Of a stretch of DNA of 34,250 bases, positions 1 through 7,898 are shown piece by piece. The first letter of the stretch is position 1, and every line of letters starts with the position of its first letter. The notes beneath the pieces were generated by a model. That model ran no database searches and was not told the DNA's origin. It worked only from the letters and a program-made list of their open reading frames with translations. The position numbers were made by a program, and so were the translations under genes. This DNA is from Candidatus Poseidoniales archaeon (GTDB lineage: Archaea > Thermoplasmatota > Poseidoniia > Poseidoniales > Poseidoniaceae): assembly GCA_003602635.1 (NCBI GenBank), contig QQSJ01000111.1, positions 1 to 34,250 of the forward strand. Reading direction: 5' to 3'.

Positions 1-1401
1 GCCATCGCCATCTTCACCGACGTGATCGGGTTCCTTTCGTTCCGTCTGTCTTCCCTGGTGTTCCTCCAAGTCTTCGGAACGGTCATCGCCATCGGCCTGC
101 TGATGATTTACCTTCTCAGCATCTCCGCCTTGCCGGCGTTGATGTTGACGCTCCCACCCAAGCGCATGGCTTTGGAGAAGGCCGTCAAGACCGAACCAGG
201 GCGTTGGTCAACGTCGCTTGCACGCCTTTCGGACGATCCCCTCAAGGTGGCCGGCATCGCCGTGCTCTTGCTCCTGCCGATGGGCATCGGGTTCATGCAA
301 CTCGAGGTGGCCTTTGACGAACGGGAACAACTCAACCCCGAGGTTCCAGTCGTGGCGGATTTCATCCTTCTCTCGGACGAATTCGCTCAGAGCCCTGCTC
401 CGATTTACGTCGTGGTGGAAGGCCAGGTGTTCAGCGAACAAGGCAAGGCCGCATGGGACGCGGCCCTCGGCGTGGTGGAAGCCACAGACGGGACGTCGTC
501 GGTCTCCGGCTTGTGGTCCACGTTGGATGCACAACGGGCCCGGGACCCTGTGCTGGACGGTCTGCTCGACGACGTGGACGCAGACGTGGACGGAGCATGG
601 GGTGCGTTGTCCTCGTGGGCGCTGACGAACTCCACCGGTCGTGACGTGACCTCCGCAACCCTCGCAGCGGACGGCCTGCAAACGGTCATCTCCTTCCAAG
701 CCGAAACCGCGGCATGGGACGAAGTCGTGGCCTTTGCGGAGAACACGGCAGAGGCGTTGGACGAGGCCGAGAATGAGCTTGAGGGGGCCCAAGAGTTGGC
801 CCTCGCAGGCCGCAGCCTTGTCAACGCACAAACCACGGCCGACGTGGCCAGTGCGTCCATCCTCTCCACGGGCATTGTCGCGGGCGTCATCCTCGTCATG
901 CTCGTCGGCATCCACACCACACGCCAACGCAACTTCGTACGCGGCCTCTCGCGCGGCGTGGTGTCTTGGGTTCCGCTGATGATGGTCGTCGCATGGGTGT
1001 ACGGCATCATGGGGTTCACGGGTTACGACATCAACCCACAAACGGTGACCATTGGGGCTTTGGCCCTCGGTTTGGGCGTCGACTATGCGGTGCACATCTC
1101 CATCCGTATGGAGGAAGAAGCCGAACACGATCCCTTCGCCACCGAGCAGGTCTGGGTTGAACGCTCCATTTCAACCACCGGCCGAGCGATGTTTGGGGCT
1201 GCCCTGACCACCGCGGGTGGGTTCAGCGTCCTGAACCTCTCAAGCCTGCTTCCGCTCCGCTTGTTTGGCCAAGCCTTCGTGGTCGCCATCACCCTCGCCT
1301 TGCTTGCAAGCCTGGTCATCCTGCCCGCCTTCTACCGCCGCTTCCTGCACGTGGAAGCGGCGATGGCGAAGGCCAAGCTGGGTGAAGCCGAAGAGGCCTG
1401 A
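1..1401 (+). CDS. RND/MMPL-family exporter, C-terminal part (5' end outside window)
   Basis: The reading frame is open from the first base, so the protein starts upstream; 466 residues are visible. It begins in the last helices of a first membrane bundle (about residues 10-50). A further helix near 78-98 follows, then an extracytoplasmic domain of about 185 residues, then five more helices ending near residue 448. That is the second half of the usual RND plan. The helix pair around residues 340-365, with GALALGLGVDYAVH, matches the Gly/Asp-rich helix 4 region of MMPL/HAE3-type exporters, and the AALTTAGGFSVL segment near 397 is also typical. RND proteins use the proton or ion gradient to export lipids, pigments or hydrophobic compounds; the substrate cannot be read here. 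The gene is 43 bases upstream of a thioredoxin-like lipoprotein and an ABA4-like protein, possibly one transcript. Family call is secure, substrate unknown. Confidence 0.88.
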   Translation, partial: AIAIFTDVIGFLSFRLSSLVFLQVFGTVIAIGLLMIYLLSISALPALMLTLPPKRMALEKAVKTEPGRWSTSLARLSDDPLKVAGIAVLLLLPMGIGFMQLEVAFDEREQLNPEVPVVADFILLSDEFAQSPAPIYVVVEGQVFSEQGKAAWDAALGVVEATDGTSSVSGLWSTLDAQRARDPVLDGLLDDVDADVDGAWGALSSWALTNSTGRDVTSATLAADGLQTVISFQAETAAWDEVVAFAENTAEALDEAENELEGAQELALAGRSLVNAQTTADVASASILSTGIVAGVILVMLVGIHTTRQRNFVRGLSRGVVSWVPLMMVVAWVYGIMGFTGYDINPQTVTIGALALGLGVDYAVHISIRMEEEAEHDPFATEQVWVERSISTTGRAMFGAALTTAGGFSVLNLSSLLPLRLFGQAFVVAITLALLASLVILPAFYRRFLHVEAAMAKAKLGEAEEA

Positions 1402-1444
1402 GCCCTGAACACCGGTTCAAAGCGGTCTTCCAAGATGTGGTGTC

Positions 1445-2068
1445 ATGCGCGCCCTTGCCCTTGCAATGCTGATGCTTGCCTCCTCCCTTGCGGGATGCGT
1501 GGCCCCAGAACCCATGCTTGGCGAGCCAATGGAGCCCACCACGCCAGAGGACGGGGTCCCTGAACGGATGACGATCGTGGCCGCGACCGCAGGGCGGAGC
1601 GTGGACGAAGCAGCGACCTTGGACGTCGTAGCCAGCGCCAACGGCAACGCGACGCTGCTCATTTGGGTCGCTGCCGGATGCAGCGGATGCCACGACTGGA
1701 CCGAAACCGTGGCCAACGAGCGCGAGGCTGGCAATTACACCGATTTGCGTGTCGTCAGCGTCCACCGTTACCCTTCGTTCGAAGACGCTGACGAGGTGAT
1801 CGATCGGTACGGGACCGCCAACACCAGCACGGAAGCCACGTGGCCGCTCTTGTTGCCGAACGACGGTGACACCGTGGTGAACGTCGACACCGGCGAAGCC
1901 ACCTCGGTGGATTTGGTGGACGCCTTCGATGGGCCCGTCACGCCGACCCTGCAGGTGCTCGACGGCGAGGGCCACCTCGTGTGGACCTCCAAGACCTACT
2001 GGGCCGACGTTTCGGTCCTCGACGACGCCGCCACCCTCATGCGCTCCCTCAACGAGGCATCCGCATGA
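1445..2068 (+). CDS. Thioredoxin-fold lipoprotein with CSGC active site
   Basis: A protein of 207 residues. The N-terminus is a short hydrophobic signal ending in the lipobox LAGC (Cys18), followed by an acidic, proline-rich linker, so the protein should be lipid-anchored outside the cell membrane. Residues 70-90 hold a beta strand followed by CSGC (Cys79-Cys82), the position and spacing of a thioredoxin-type redox pair. VTPT near residues 165-168 supplies the expected cis-proline, followed by a LQVLDGEGHLVW strand. The fold resembles TlpA/ResA-type extracytoplasmic thioredoxins, which reduce or form disulfides in exported proteins. Its stop codon overlaps the start of the ABA4-like gene in an ATGA (2065-2068), so the two are probably translationally coupled. 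Electron donor and target are unknown. Confidence 0.8.
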   Translation: MRALALAMLMLASSLAGCVAPEPMLGEPMEPTTPEDGVPERMTIVAATAGRSVDEAATLDVVASANGNATLLIWVAAGCSGCHDWTETVANEREAGNYTDLRVVSVHRYPSFEDADEVIDRYGTANTSTEATWPLLLPNDGDTVVNVDTGEATSVDLVDAFDGPVTPTLQVLDGEGHLVWTSKTYWADVSVLDDAATLMRSLNEASA

Positions 2069-2556
2069 CCCCGCTCGCCGAGGCGATGTTCTGGCTGGCC
2101 AACGCCCTCATTGTACCCGTGTGGGGCATGATGTGGTTCCTTCCGGACCATGACCTCACCAAACGCTACATCGGGGACCTGAAGCTGACCTTCCTGCCCC
2201 TGCTCATTCCTTACCTCGTGCTGGCGCTGCCTGTTTTGCCCGACCTGCTCATGACCCTTGGCACGCAAATGCCGACCCCTGCGGTCGTGGTGGAGTTGTT
2301 CGAAGACCCGGACATGGTGGTGCTCGCGTGGATTCACATCCTTGCACTCGACACGCTCGCCGGTCGCCACATCTGGCGTCGCATGCTTGTGGCGGGTCGG
2401 CCGAGGGCCGTGTCCTTCCCTGTGTTGCTCTTCTGCCTCTTGCTGGGCCCCTTGGGCTTTGCAGCTGGCATGGCCCTGACGTGGAACGCGGAAGGGTCGG
2501 ACCTGACGCTCGCGGATGAAGCCGCTCAGAAGGCGCAGGATTCGAGCACGTCCTGA
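2065..2556 (+). CDS. ABA4-like (DUF4281) integral membrane protein
   Basis: A protein of 163 residues with four predicted membrane helices (about 5-24, 46-66, 88-108 and 115-140). The hallmark is the stretch from a WIH-x-LALDTLAGRHI helix to FCLLLGPLGFA, which matches the ABA4-like family known from plants, cyanobacteria and proteobacteria. In Arabidopsis ABA4 is needed for neoxanthin formation, so the family is linked to carotenoid chemistry; the bacterial and archaeal members are uncharacterised. The start is set at the ATG that overlaps the stop of the upstream lipoprotein, because a longer reading from 1981 has no membrane-protein character before this point. The last 31 bases overlap the 3' end of serS on the other strand. 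A carotenoid or retinal role is inference from the family only. Confidence 0.75.
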   Translation: MTPLAEAMFWLANALIVPVWGMMWFLPDHDLTKRYIGDLKLTFLPLLIPYLVLALPVLPDLLMTLGTQMPTPAVVVELFEDPDMVVLAWIHILALDTLAGRHIWRRMLVAGRPRAVSFPVLLFCLLLGPLGFAAGMALTWNAEGSDLTLADEAAQKAQDSSTS

Positions 2557-3815
2557 CCGCCCATGTAGGGCTGCAGCACGTCGGGCACCCGAACGCGTCC
2601 GTCCTCGAGTTGGTTCTGCTCCATGATGGCGACCAGCGCGCGGGTGGTGGCCACCGCCGTGGAGTTCAGCGTGTGCGCAATGGGCTGGTTGGCGTGACCG
2701 GGCACGCCGGTGCGAATTTGCAGGCGGTTGGCTTGGTAGTCGGTGCAATTGGAGCACGACACGACCTCCTTGTACGCCTTTGCGCCGGGCAACCACGCTT
2801 CAAGGTCGTACTTGCGGCTGGCCACGGTGCCCATGTCTCCGGTGCAGATGTTGACCACCTCGTAGTGAAGCCCGAGAGCGTCCCACAGGTCGATGCAGTT
2901 CTGCAGCAATTCCTCGTGCAGGTCCCACGAACCTTCAGCGTCGCTGATCACGATTTGCTCCACCTTACGGAATTGATGCACCCGCCAGATGCCACGGTCG
3001 GATTGACCGTGGGCTCCGACCTCACGACGGAAGCAGTCGGACACCCCAACCAAGCGCAGCGGGAGGTGCTCGGCAGGCACGGTTTCGCCCATGTACATCG
3101 CCGTGAGCGGATGCTCGCTTGTGGCCGTCATGTAGTAGCCGTCAGGCTCGATGCCGTACATCACGGTCTCAAAGTCACCAAGGTCGGTCACGCCTTCGTA
3201 GGCGGTCCTGTTCATCATCACGGGCGGCTGCACAAAGGTGTAACCACGCTCGCGGAGGAAATCCACCGCATAGGCGGAAAGCGCCATTTCCATTCGCGCG
3301 AGATCTCCCTTGAGGTAGTAAAACCGGCTCCCTGTGACCTTGGCCGCACGCTCAAGGTCAACCCAGCGGTTCATTTCGATGAGGTCATTGTGGACGCGAG
3401 GTTCGAAGGAAAACGTCGGCTTCTCGCCGTGGACGGAGTGGACGGTGTTGCCCGATTCATCCGCACCGCTCGGCACCGCCTCGTGAAGCAGGTTGGGGAT
3501 GCTCATGCGGATCGCATCGCGAGCAGCCAAGGTCTCGTCGACCTCCTTCTCCATCGCTGTGATGCGGTCTCCGATGGAAGCAACCTCGGCCAGCACACGC
3601 TGCATCTCTTCTTGGTCGCCGGCCTTCTTGGCCGCGCCAATGGCACGAGCAGCTTGGTTGCGCTCGGCTCGCAGCACGTCGGTGGCCTTGAGCAGGTCGC
3701 GCCACACGCCGTCGAGGCGGATGACCTCGTCGATGCCGTCATGAGGCAAGCCTCGACGATCGTGATCGGCACGGATGCGGTCTGGCGCGTCACGGAAGAG
3801 CGCGATGTCCAGCAT
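2526..3815 (-). CDS. serS: Seryl-tRNA synthetase
   Basis: A protein of 429 residues, normal length for the common (bacterial and most archaeal) SerRS. It charges tRNA-Ser, and also tRNA-Sec where present, with serine. Residues 1-110 form the N-terminal antiparallel coiled-coil arm that grips the long variable arm of tRNA-Ser. The class II core follows. The TSEHPL element is at 232-237, motif 2 with FRRE at 262-265 and the R-x-H-QF segment near 278-282, and motif 3 near 380-405 with N-S-T and the ATP-binding Arg392. CSNC at 354-357 lies in the conserved serine-site region. It is the ordinary enzyme, not the methanogen-type SerRS. It lies 52 bases downstream of the presenilin-type protease gene on the same strand. 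Its stop overlaps the end of the convergent ABA4-like gene. Confidence 0.97.
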   Translation of the reverse strand: MLDIALFRDAPDRIRADHDRRGLPHDGIDEVIRLDGVWRDLLKATDVLRAERNQAARAIGAAKKAGDQEEMQRVLAEVASIGDRITAMEKEVDETLAARDAIRMSIPNLLHEAVPSGADESGNTVHSVHGEKPTFSFEPRVHNDLIEMNRWVDLERAAKVTGSRFYYLKGDLARMEMALSAYAVDFLRERGYTFVQPPVMMNRTAYEGVTDLGDFETVMYGIEPDGYYMTATSEHPLTAMYMGETVPAEHLPLRLVGVSDCFRREVGAHGQSDRGIWRVHQFRKVEQIVISDAEGSWDLHEELLQNCIDLWDALGLHYEVVNICTGDMGTVASRKYDLEAWLPGAKAYKEVVSCSNCTDYQANRLQIRTGVPGHANQPIAHTLNSTAVATTRALVAIMEQNQLEDGRVRVPDVLQPYMGGQDVLESCAF

Positions 3816-3867
3816 GAGAGGGCCTCCAAGCCGACGAGCGAGGGACCGTCCTCATCAGGCTTCGCCA

Positions 3868-6057
3868 TCACAAGGAGATGCCGAAGGCGAAGAGGCCGCT
3901 TCCCACGAAGAGCAGCCCGCCAATGAGGTAGCCGAGAATGGAGCCACCGTTGAGCAGCGGAAGGCCTGCCTGAGCACGACCCGTGGAAACGGCTCGCATC
4001 AGGAGAGCGTACCCCGCCAGGCCGCCAAGCAAGGTGGTCAGGCCCACGAGGATTCCTTCTGTTCCACCGAGGTACTGCACGGCAGAAAGGACCAGCATGC
4101 CCGGGAAGATGACGTCGCCAAGTCCCATGAACATCGCATCGCGGCCTCCCGTGCTGGCGGTGCTTGAGGAGGGTGCGGAGGACGGAGCTTTGGGTGGGGG
4201 AGCCGGGCGGTCTTCGGAAAACTGCCCGTCGCCGTAGCCTGCGCTGTCTTCGATGAAGGAATAGTCGCGCTTCTGAGGTGCAACCAGCAAGATGGGCAAA
4301 CGCAGGCCAATCATCGTGTCCGCCAATTCCAGCATGTGCCGGCTGCGGTACACGGCCCATGCGTCGTAGACCGCTGCAGCGATCATGAACACGATGACCA
4401 GAGGCGGAACGAAGGTCACACCAAGCATGGTGATGACGCCGGCACCGACGAGCACGCCGACCGTGTTGACCACGTACCATTCCGAGTGAACGTACAGCAG
4501 GATCATCATCACGATGCCCACGACCAACCCAATGATCGAGGCGAGGGTGTCGAACATGATGTCGCCACGGAGGAACATGTCAACCGTGAAGACGCCGGTT
4601 TGCACATCGTTGTCGTCGACGAGGGCGATGCGCCATTCGTCTCCACCGATGACCGCCAGATGAGTGACGTCGGTGACGTCGTCGAACACGAAGAATCTGA
4701 CCAAGGATTCGCCGACGTACATGCTCACCGATTCCTCGCTCAGGACCCAGACCTCAACGTCTCCGTCGGTGTCCACCTCGCTGTCCACGTCGCTGATGAC
4801 GATGTCAACCACCCCGCTCCCGACGTCGTCCAAGCGAAGGCGGTCTTCCTGTTCTGGCGCGGCATCGGCCGCGGTCCACTGAGTGTTCCACGTCCAAGCC
4901 TCAACCGCTCCGGACGCGTCACCAAACCACAGGAGGCGTTGTTCTGGTGATGCCGAGGTTTTGAACCAAGGCGACGGAGCGACGTGAGCCGTCGTGAGCG
5001 CATCAGAACCCTCGGCTGAACGGTCAATGCTCATCGCCTCCTTCACCGGTGCCATCGGATTGCCTTGGTCGTCAAACCCAATCGACGTGTCCTCAAGTTC
5101 GATCACGGTGGCGTAGGTTTCGCTGACCACCAACCAATGGTCTTCACCGAGGAGTTCGCTGTGGACGAAACCGGTGTTCAGGTCCAATTCTGGAGGGAGC
5201 TGCCAGGCAGCCTGCTGCCGATAGACGGTGCTGCCTGCTTGGTCGACGGCAACGTAGCGCCAGAGGACCTCAGCGCCGTCGATGATGTAGAGGTCGTCAC
5301 CAAACATGGCGGCGGCGGCGCAGCCCACGATTTCCACGGGGCCGTTTTCGCCCTCTTCAAAGCAAGAAAAAGACGAATCCATGCTGCCGTCGTCGTTGAG
5401 GTTCCACACGAAAGCACCGTTGAACAGGGTCATCTTCGATGCCCCGTTTTCGGACGGATGTTCCGTGGCCCGAATAATGTCGTAATTCAGTGCATTTTCA
5501 TCCAATGGATGCGGGTGTGTGGCCGTCCACGAGGTGGTGCCGTTGGCCCAATCGTCCGATTGGACGGACGTGATGACGTTGATCCAGTCCCCGTCGTCGT
5601 TGTATTCGAGGTTCGCGAAGATGGCATGATCCGGACCGAATTCTCCAATGATGCGTCCATCGGGGCGTGATTCTGCTTCGCTGTCGAAGGGAAGCACGCC
5701 GGGGTCGTCGACCAAAATGACGTGGGCAAGCGGAACCGTGGTGTACATCAGGGCCAAAGCCAGGATGGCCATCACACCGTACTTGATGACCCAACGTGCG
5801 CCCATGCGCACGAGGAAGAGGATGGCCGCAGTGAAGATGAAGATCATCACCAATTCAAGGGCGACGTAGCGCACTTGCGTGGCGCCTGATTCACCAAAGG
5901 CTTGCAATTGGTTGGCGTCGTAGAACGGTCGAATCACCAATCCAAGCAGAATGGTGCCGACAAACATCCCGGCCATGCCCAGCATGGACGCCCACTCGCC
6001 TCGGTCCGAGGGCACCGTCTCGTCGGATGGCATGGGATTTCGTGGGAGGGGGGACAT
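3868..6057 (-). CDS. Presenilin/signal-peptide-peptidase-type aspartyl intramembrane protease with large extracytoplasmic insertion
   Basis: About 729 residues from the ATG at 6057; a second ATG at 6033 is equally possible. Three helices occupy roughly residues 25-46, 64-86 and 89-115. An acidic extracytoplasmic region of about 375 residues follows (117-490), with repeating strand-rich W/Y/D segments that look like a beta-propeller. Six more helices come next. The catalytic marks of family A22 are in order: Y-D in VYDAW (Asp565), GLGD (Asp648) followed by VIFPGML, and LPLLNGG near 699, the equivalent of the PAL motif. Between the two aspartates is a Pro/Ser/Ala-rich cytoplasmic loop (about 615-640). 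Archaeal A22 proteases cut within membrane helices. The inserted domain between helices 3 and 4 is not part of the usual archaeal form, as far as I know. Catalytic assignment is firm; the role of the insertion is unknown. Confidence 0.85.
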   Translation of the reverse strand: MSPLPRNPMPSDETVPSDRGEWASMLGMAGMFVGTILLGLVIRPFYDANQLQAFGESGATQVRYVALELVMIFIFTAAILFLVRMGARWVIKYGVMAILALALMYTTVPLAHVILVDDPGVLPFDSEAESRPDGRIIGEFGPDHAIFANLEYNDDGDWINVITSVQSDDWANGTTSWTATHPHPLDENALNYDIIRATEHPSENGASKMTLFNGAFVWNLNDDGSMDSSFSCFEEGENGPVEIVGCAAAAMFGDDLYIIDGAEVLWRYVAVDQAGSTVYRQQAAWQLPPELDLNTGFVHSELLGEDHWLVVSETYATVIELEDTSIGFDDQGNPMAPVKEAMSIDRSAEGSDALTTAHVAPSPWFKTSASPEQRLLWFGDASGAVEAWTWNTQWTAADAAPEQEDRLRLDDVGSGVVDIVISDVDSEVDTDGDVEVWVLSEESVSMYVGESLVRFFVFDDVTDVTHLAVIGGDEWRIALVDDNDVQTGVFTVDMFLRGDIMFDTLASIIGLVVGIVMMILLYVHSEWYVVNTVGVLVGAGVITMLGVTFVPPLVIVFMIAAAVYDAWAVYRSRHMLELADTMIGLRLPILLVAPQKRDYSFIEDSAGYGDGQFSEDRPAPPPKAPSSAPSSSTASTGGRDAMFMGLGDVIFPGMLVLSAVQYLGGTEGILVGLTTLLGGLAGYALLMRAVSTGRAQAGLPLLNGGSILGYLIGGLLFVGSGLFAFGISL

Positions 6058-6115
6058 TTGACCGCATCGGTGCAAGCAACGCCATGATGATGACCCCTCA
6101 CCCCACGACAGGAAC

Positions 6116-7393
6116 GTGGGTGCCCAAGGACCACGCGCTTGGTTGGACGCTCGCCGTGCCAAAGGCATGGCCCTAGGCCTTGACACCACGCGGCGACTGC
6201 TTCTGGCGCTTGGCCGACCGGACCTTCGACCGGAGACGGTGATTCACGTGGCCGGTTCCAACGGCAAAGGCACCGTGTGTGCCTTGCTGGCCGCGACTGC
6301 GCAGGCCAAAGGGCACACCACGCTCTTGTTCACCTCACCGCACGTGGCGCGCATCGAAGAGCGCATCCGGGTCAACGGACGACCGGTGAGCGCCGCTGTC
6401 TTTGACGAAGCCGTGCTTCGTGTGAAGGCCTGCGCGGAGGGCCTTGCCCTCGAACCGACCTTCTTCGAGACCACCATGCTTGTCGCTTGGGCCGTGTCTG
6501 AGGCCGTGAATGCGCAGGTCGTGGTTCAGGAAACCGGCCTCGGGGGGCGCCTCGACGCCACCCGAGCCACCAAGGCCGACCTGGCCGTTGTGACGTCCAT
6601 TAGCGTCGAACACGCCGCCTTGTTGGGCTCCACACGGGCAGACGTGATGGTTGAGAAGGCGGCCATCGCACGTCCGGGTCAACCGATGGTGCTCCGCGAC
6701 CCTGAGGATGCGGAGGTCCTGGCAGCCGCACGGCGCACTGCGGAACATGCGGGCACGTACGACTTGGACGGCGAGGGCCCAGCAAGCAAGGTGATCGTGG
6801 TCCCGATTCCGGACGGAGTCGACGTTCGCGAAGAGGCGACGCACCTCGCGCACGCCGCATGCGAAACGCTTGGTTGGTCCACCGATGGTCTCGCCGATCG
6901 CGCAGCCAAGGTTCGCTGGCCGGCCCGCGCGCAATGGGTCGAAGCGTCGGGCTGTGGACCGATGCTGATCGACGCCGCTCACAACCCCTCCGGACTGGCC
7001 AGAGCGCTGCCAGGGCTGTGGTCCTCCTTCCAAGCCCGCATCGGAGCCGGTGGATGGCGTGTGCTTTTCGGCACCTCTCCTCAAACCGACCTCGATGCCA
7101 TGGTGCTCCCACTGCTCGAGCGATGCCGCTTGAGCCATCCCGACGACGTGTTGCTCGTTGCACCTGAAGGTGGCAGGATGGACGGCGTTCCTCCAGAAAC
7201 CCTCGCGGACCTTGCGTGGTCGAGCTTGAACGGCGTGTTGCCCTTCGATTCAGTCAAGGAGGCCTTGGAGCACATGCGCGCAGAACCAAGACCGACCCTG
7301 GTGCTTGGTTCGCTGTACCTCGCGGGCAACGTGCTCGCTGAACTCGGACGTGATACGGACGACGACCTGTCCCTCTTGGCTTCGCAAGGGTGA
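6116..7393 (+). CDS. folC: Folylpolyglutamate synthase / dihydrofolate synthase family
   Basis: A protein of 425 residues of the Mur-ligase superfamily. The family ligates glutamate onto folates (and, in bifunctional members, onto dihydropteroate) using ATP. The ATP loop GSNGKGT is at 47-53, with the following helix and SPHVARIEERIRVNG segment typical of FolC. ETGLGGRLDATR begins at 139, and the VTSISVEHAALLG segment contains the metal-site histidine. DAAHNPSG begins at Asp286 and marks the C-terminal domain. The only start in this frame after an upstream stop is the GTG at 6116; the more attractive ATG run at 6084-6092 is in another frame. It is divergent from the protease gene with about 58 bases between starts, and is followed after 34 bases by a dCMP deaminase-like gene, giving a small one-carbon and nucleotide pair. 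In archaea the natural folate may be a modified pterin. Confidence 0.92.
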   Translation: MGAQGPRAWLDARRAKGMALGLDTTRRLLLALGRPDLRPETVIHVAGSNGKGTVCALLAATAQAKGHTTLLFTSPHVARIEERIRVNGRPVSAAVFDEAVLRVKACAEGLALEPTFFETTMLVAWAVSEAVNAQVVVQETGLGGRLDATRATKADLAVVTSISVEHAALLGSTRADVMVEKAAIARPGQPMVLRDPEDAEVLAAARRTAEHAGTYDLDGEGPASKVIVVPIPDGVDVREEATHLAHAACETLGWSTDGLADRAAKVRWPARAQWVEASGCGPMLIDAAHNPSGLARALPGLWSSFQARIGAGGWRVLFGTSPQTDLDAMVLPLLERCRLSHPDDVLLVAPEGGRMDGVPPETLADLAWSSLNGVLPFDSVKEALEHMRAEPRPTLVLGSLYLAGNVLAELGRDTDDDLSLLASQG

Positions 7394-7427
7394 AGGTGAC
7401 CAACGCAACCCGACAACGGGGACGGCC

Positions 7428-7898
7428 GTGAAGGACAAGCATCTGGCCATCCGCATCGAGCAATGCCTCGCCCTTGCCAAGGCCTCGAATTGCCCTCGGC
7501 GGCAATTCGGTGCACTCTTGGTGGACCCGGAACGGAACGTGGCCCTCATGGACGGCTACAACGGGGGGCCACGCGGAGGCGGTCGGCTCTGCGGCGGTGA
7601 AGTCTGCCTCCGTGACGAACAGAACGTCGCCAGCGGCACCCGGGTTGAGATCGGGTGCCACCACGCTGAGATGAACCTCATTTGTAACGCAGCGGCCAAC
7701 GGAGTGCCCACCAACGGCGCCTGGCTGATCGTGACCGGAGAGCCGTGCATGATGTGCTCGAAGTTGATTCATCACGCGGGCATCAAACGCGTGGTCATCG
7801 TGGACGGCGGTTTCGCTGGAGAGAACGGCGTGAGCTACCTCGAACAGCACGGCGTGGAACTCCAGCGCACCGAGGGCCCAAAGGATCCCCGTGCCTGA
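7428..7898 (+). CDS. dCMP deaminase-like zinc enzyme
   Basis: A protein of 156 residues, the usual size for dCMP deaminases of the ComEB/phage T4 type. The catalytic zinc motif is HAE (His79, Glu81) with PCMMC at 106-110. An upstream Cys55, Cys60 and Cys77 pattern (C-x4-C followed by RDE and a G-x-R-x-E-x-G-C run) resembles the second, structural zinc site of T4-like enzymes. The enzyme would convert dCMP to dUMP, feeding thymidylate synthesis, which fits the folate gene just upstream. The GTG at 7428 is chosen because the family fold starts right there and no ATG is available in frame nearby. The stop abuts the convergent helicase gene: TGA and TCA together form TGATCA at 7896-7901. A related cytidine or RibD-like deaminase is less likely. 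Confidence 0.85.
   Translation: MKDKHLAIRIEQCLALAKASNCPRRQFGALLVDPERNVALMDGYNGGPRGGGRLCGGEVCLRDEQNVASGTRVEIGCHHAEMNLICNAAANGVPTNGAWLIVTGEPCMMCSKLIHHAGIKRVVIVDGGFAGENGVSYLEQHGVELQRTEGPKDPRA

Noticed and set aside
208-1128. Minus-strand 306-residue frame opposite the exporter
   Set aside because: Shadow frame; the plus strand reads as a clear membrane protein.
2610-3926. Plus-strand 438-residue frame opposite serS
   Set aside because: It is the shadow of a GC-rich gene; the product is His/Val-rich with no fold, while the opposite strand encodes a full SerRS.
6084-6092. Triple ATG as the folC start
   Set aside because: It is in a different frame from folC; the in-frame start is the GTG at 6116.
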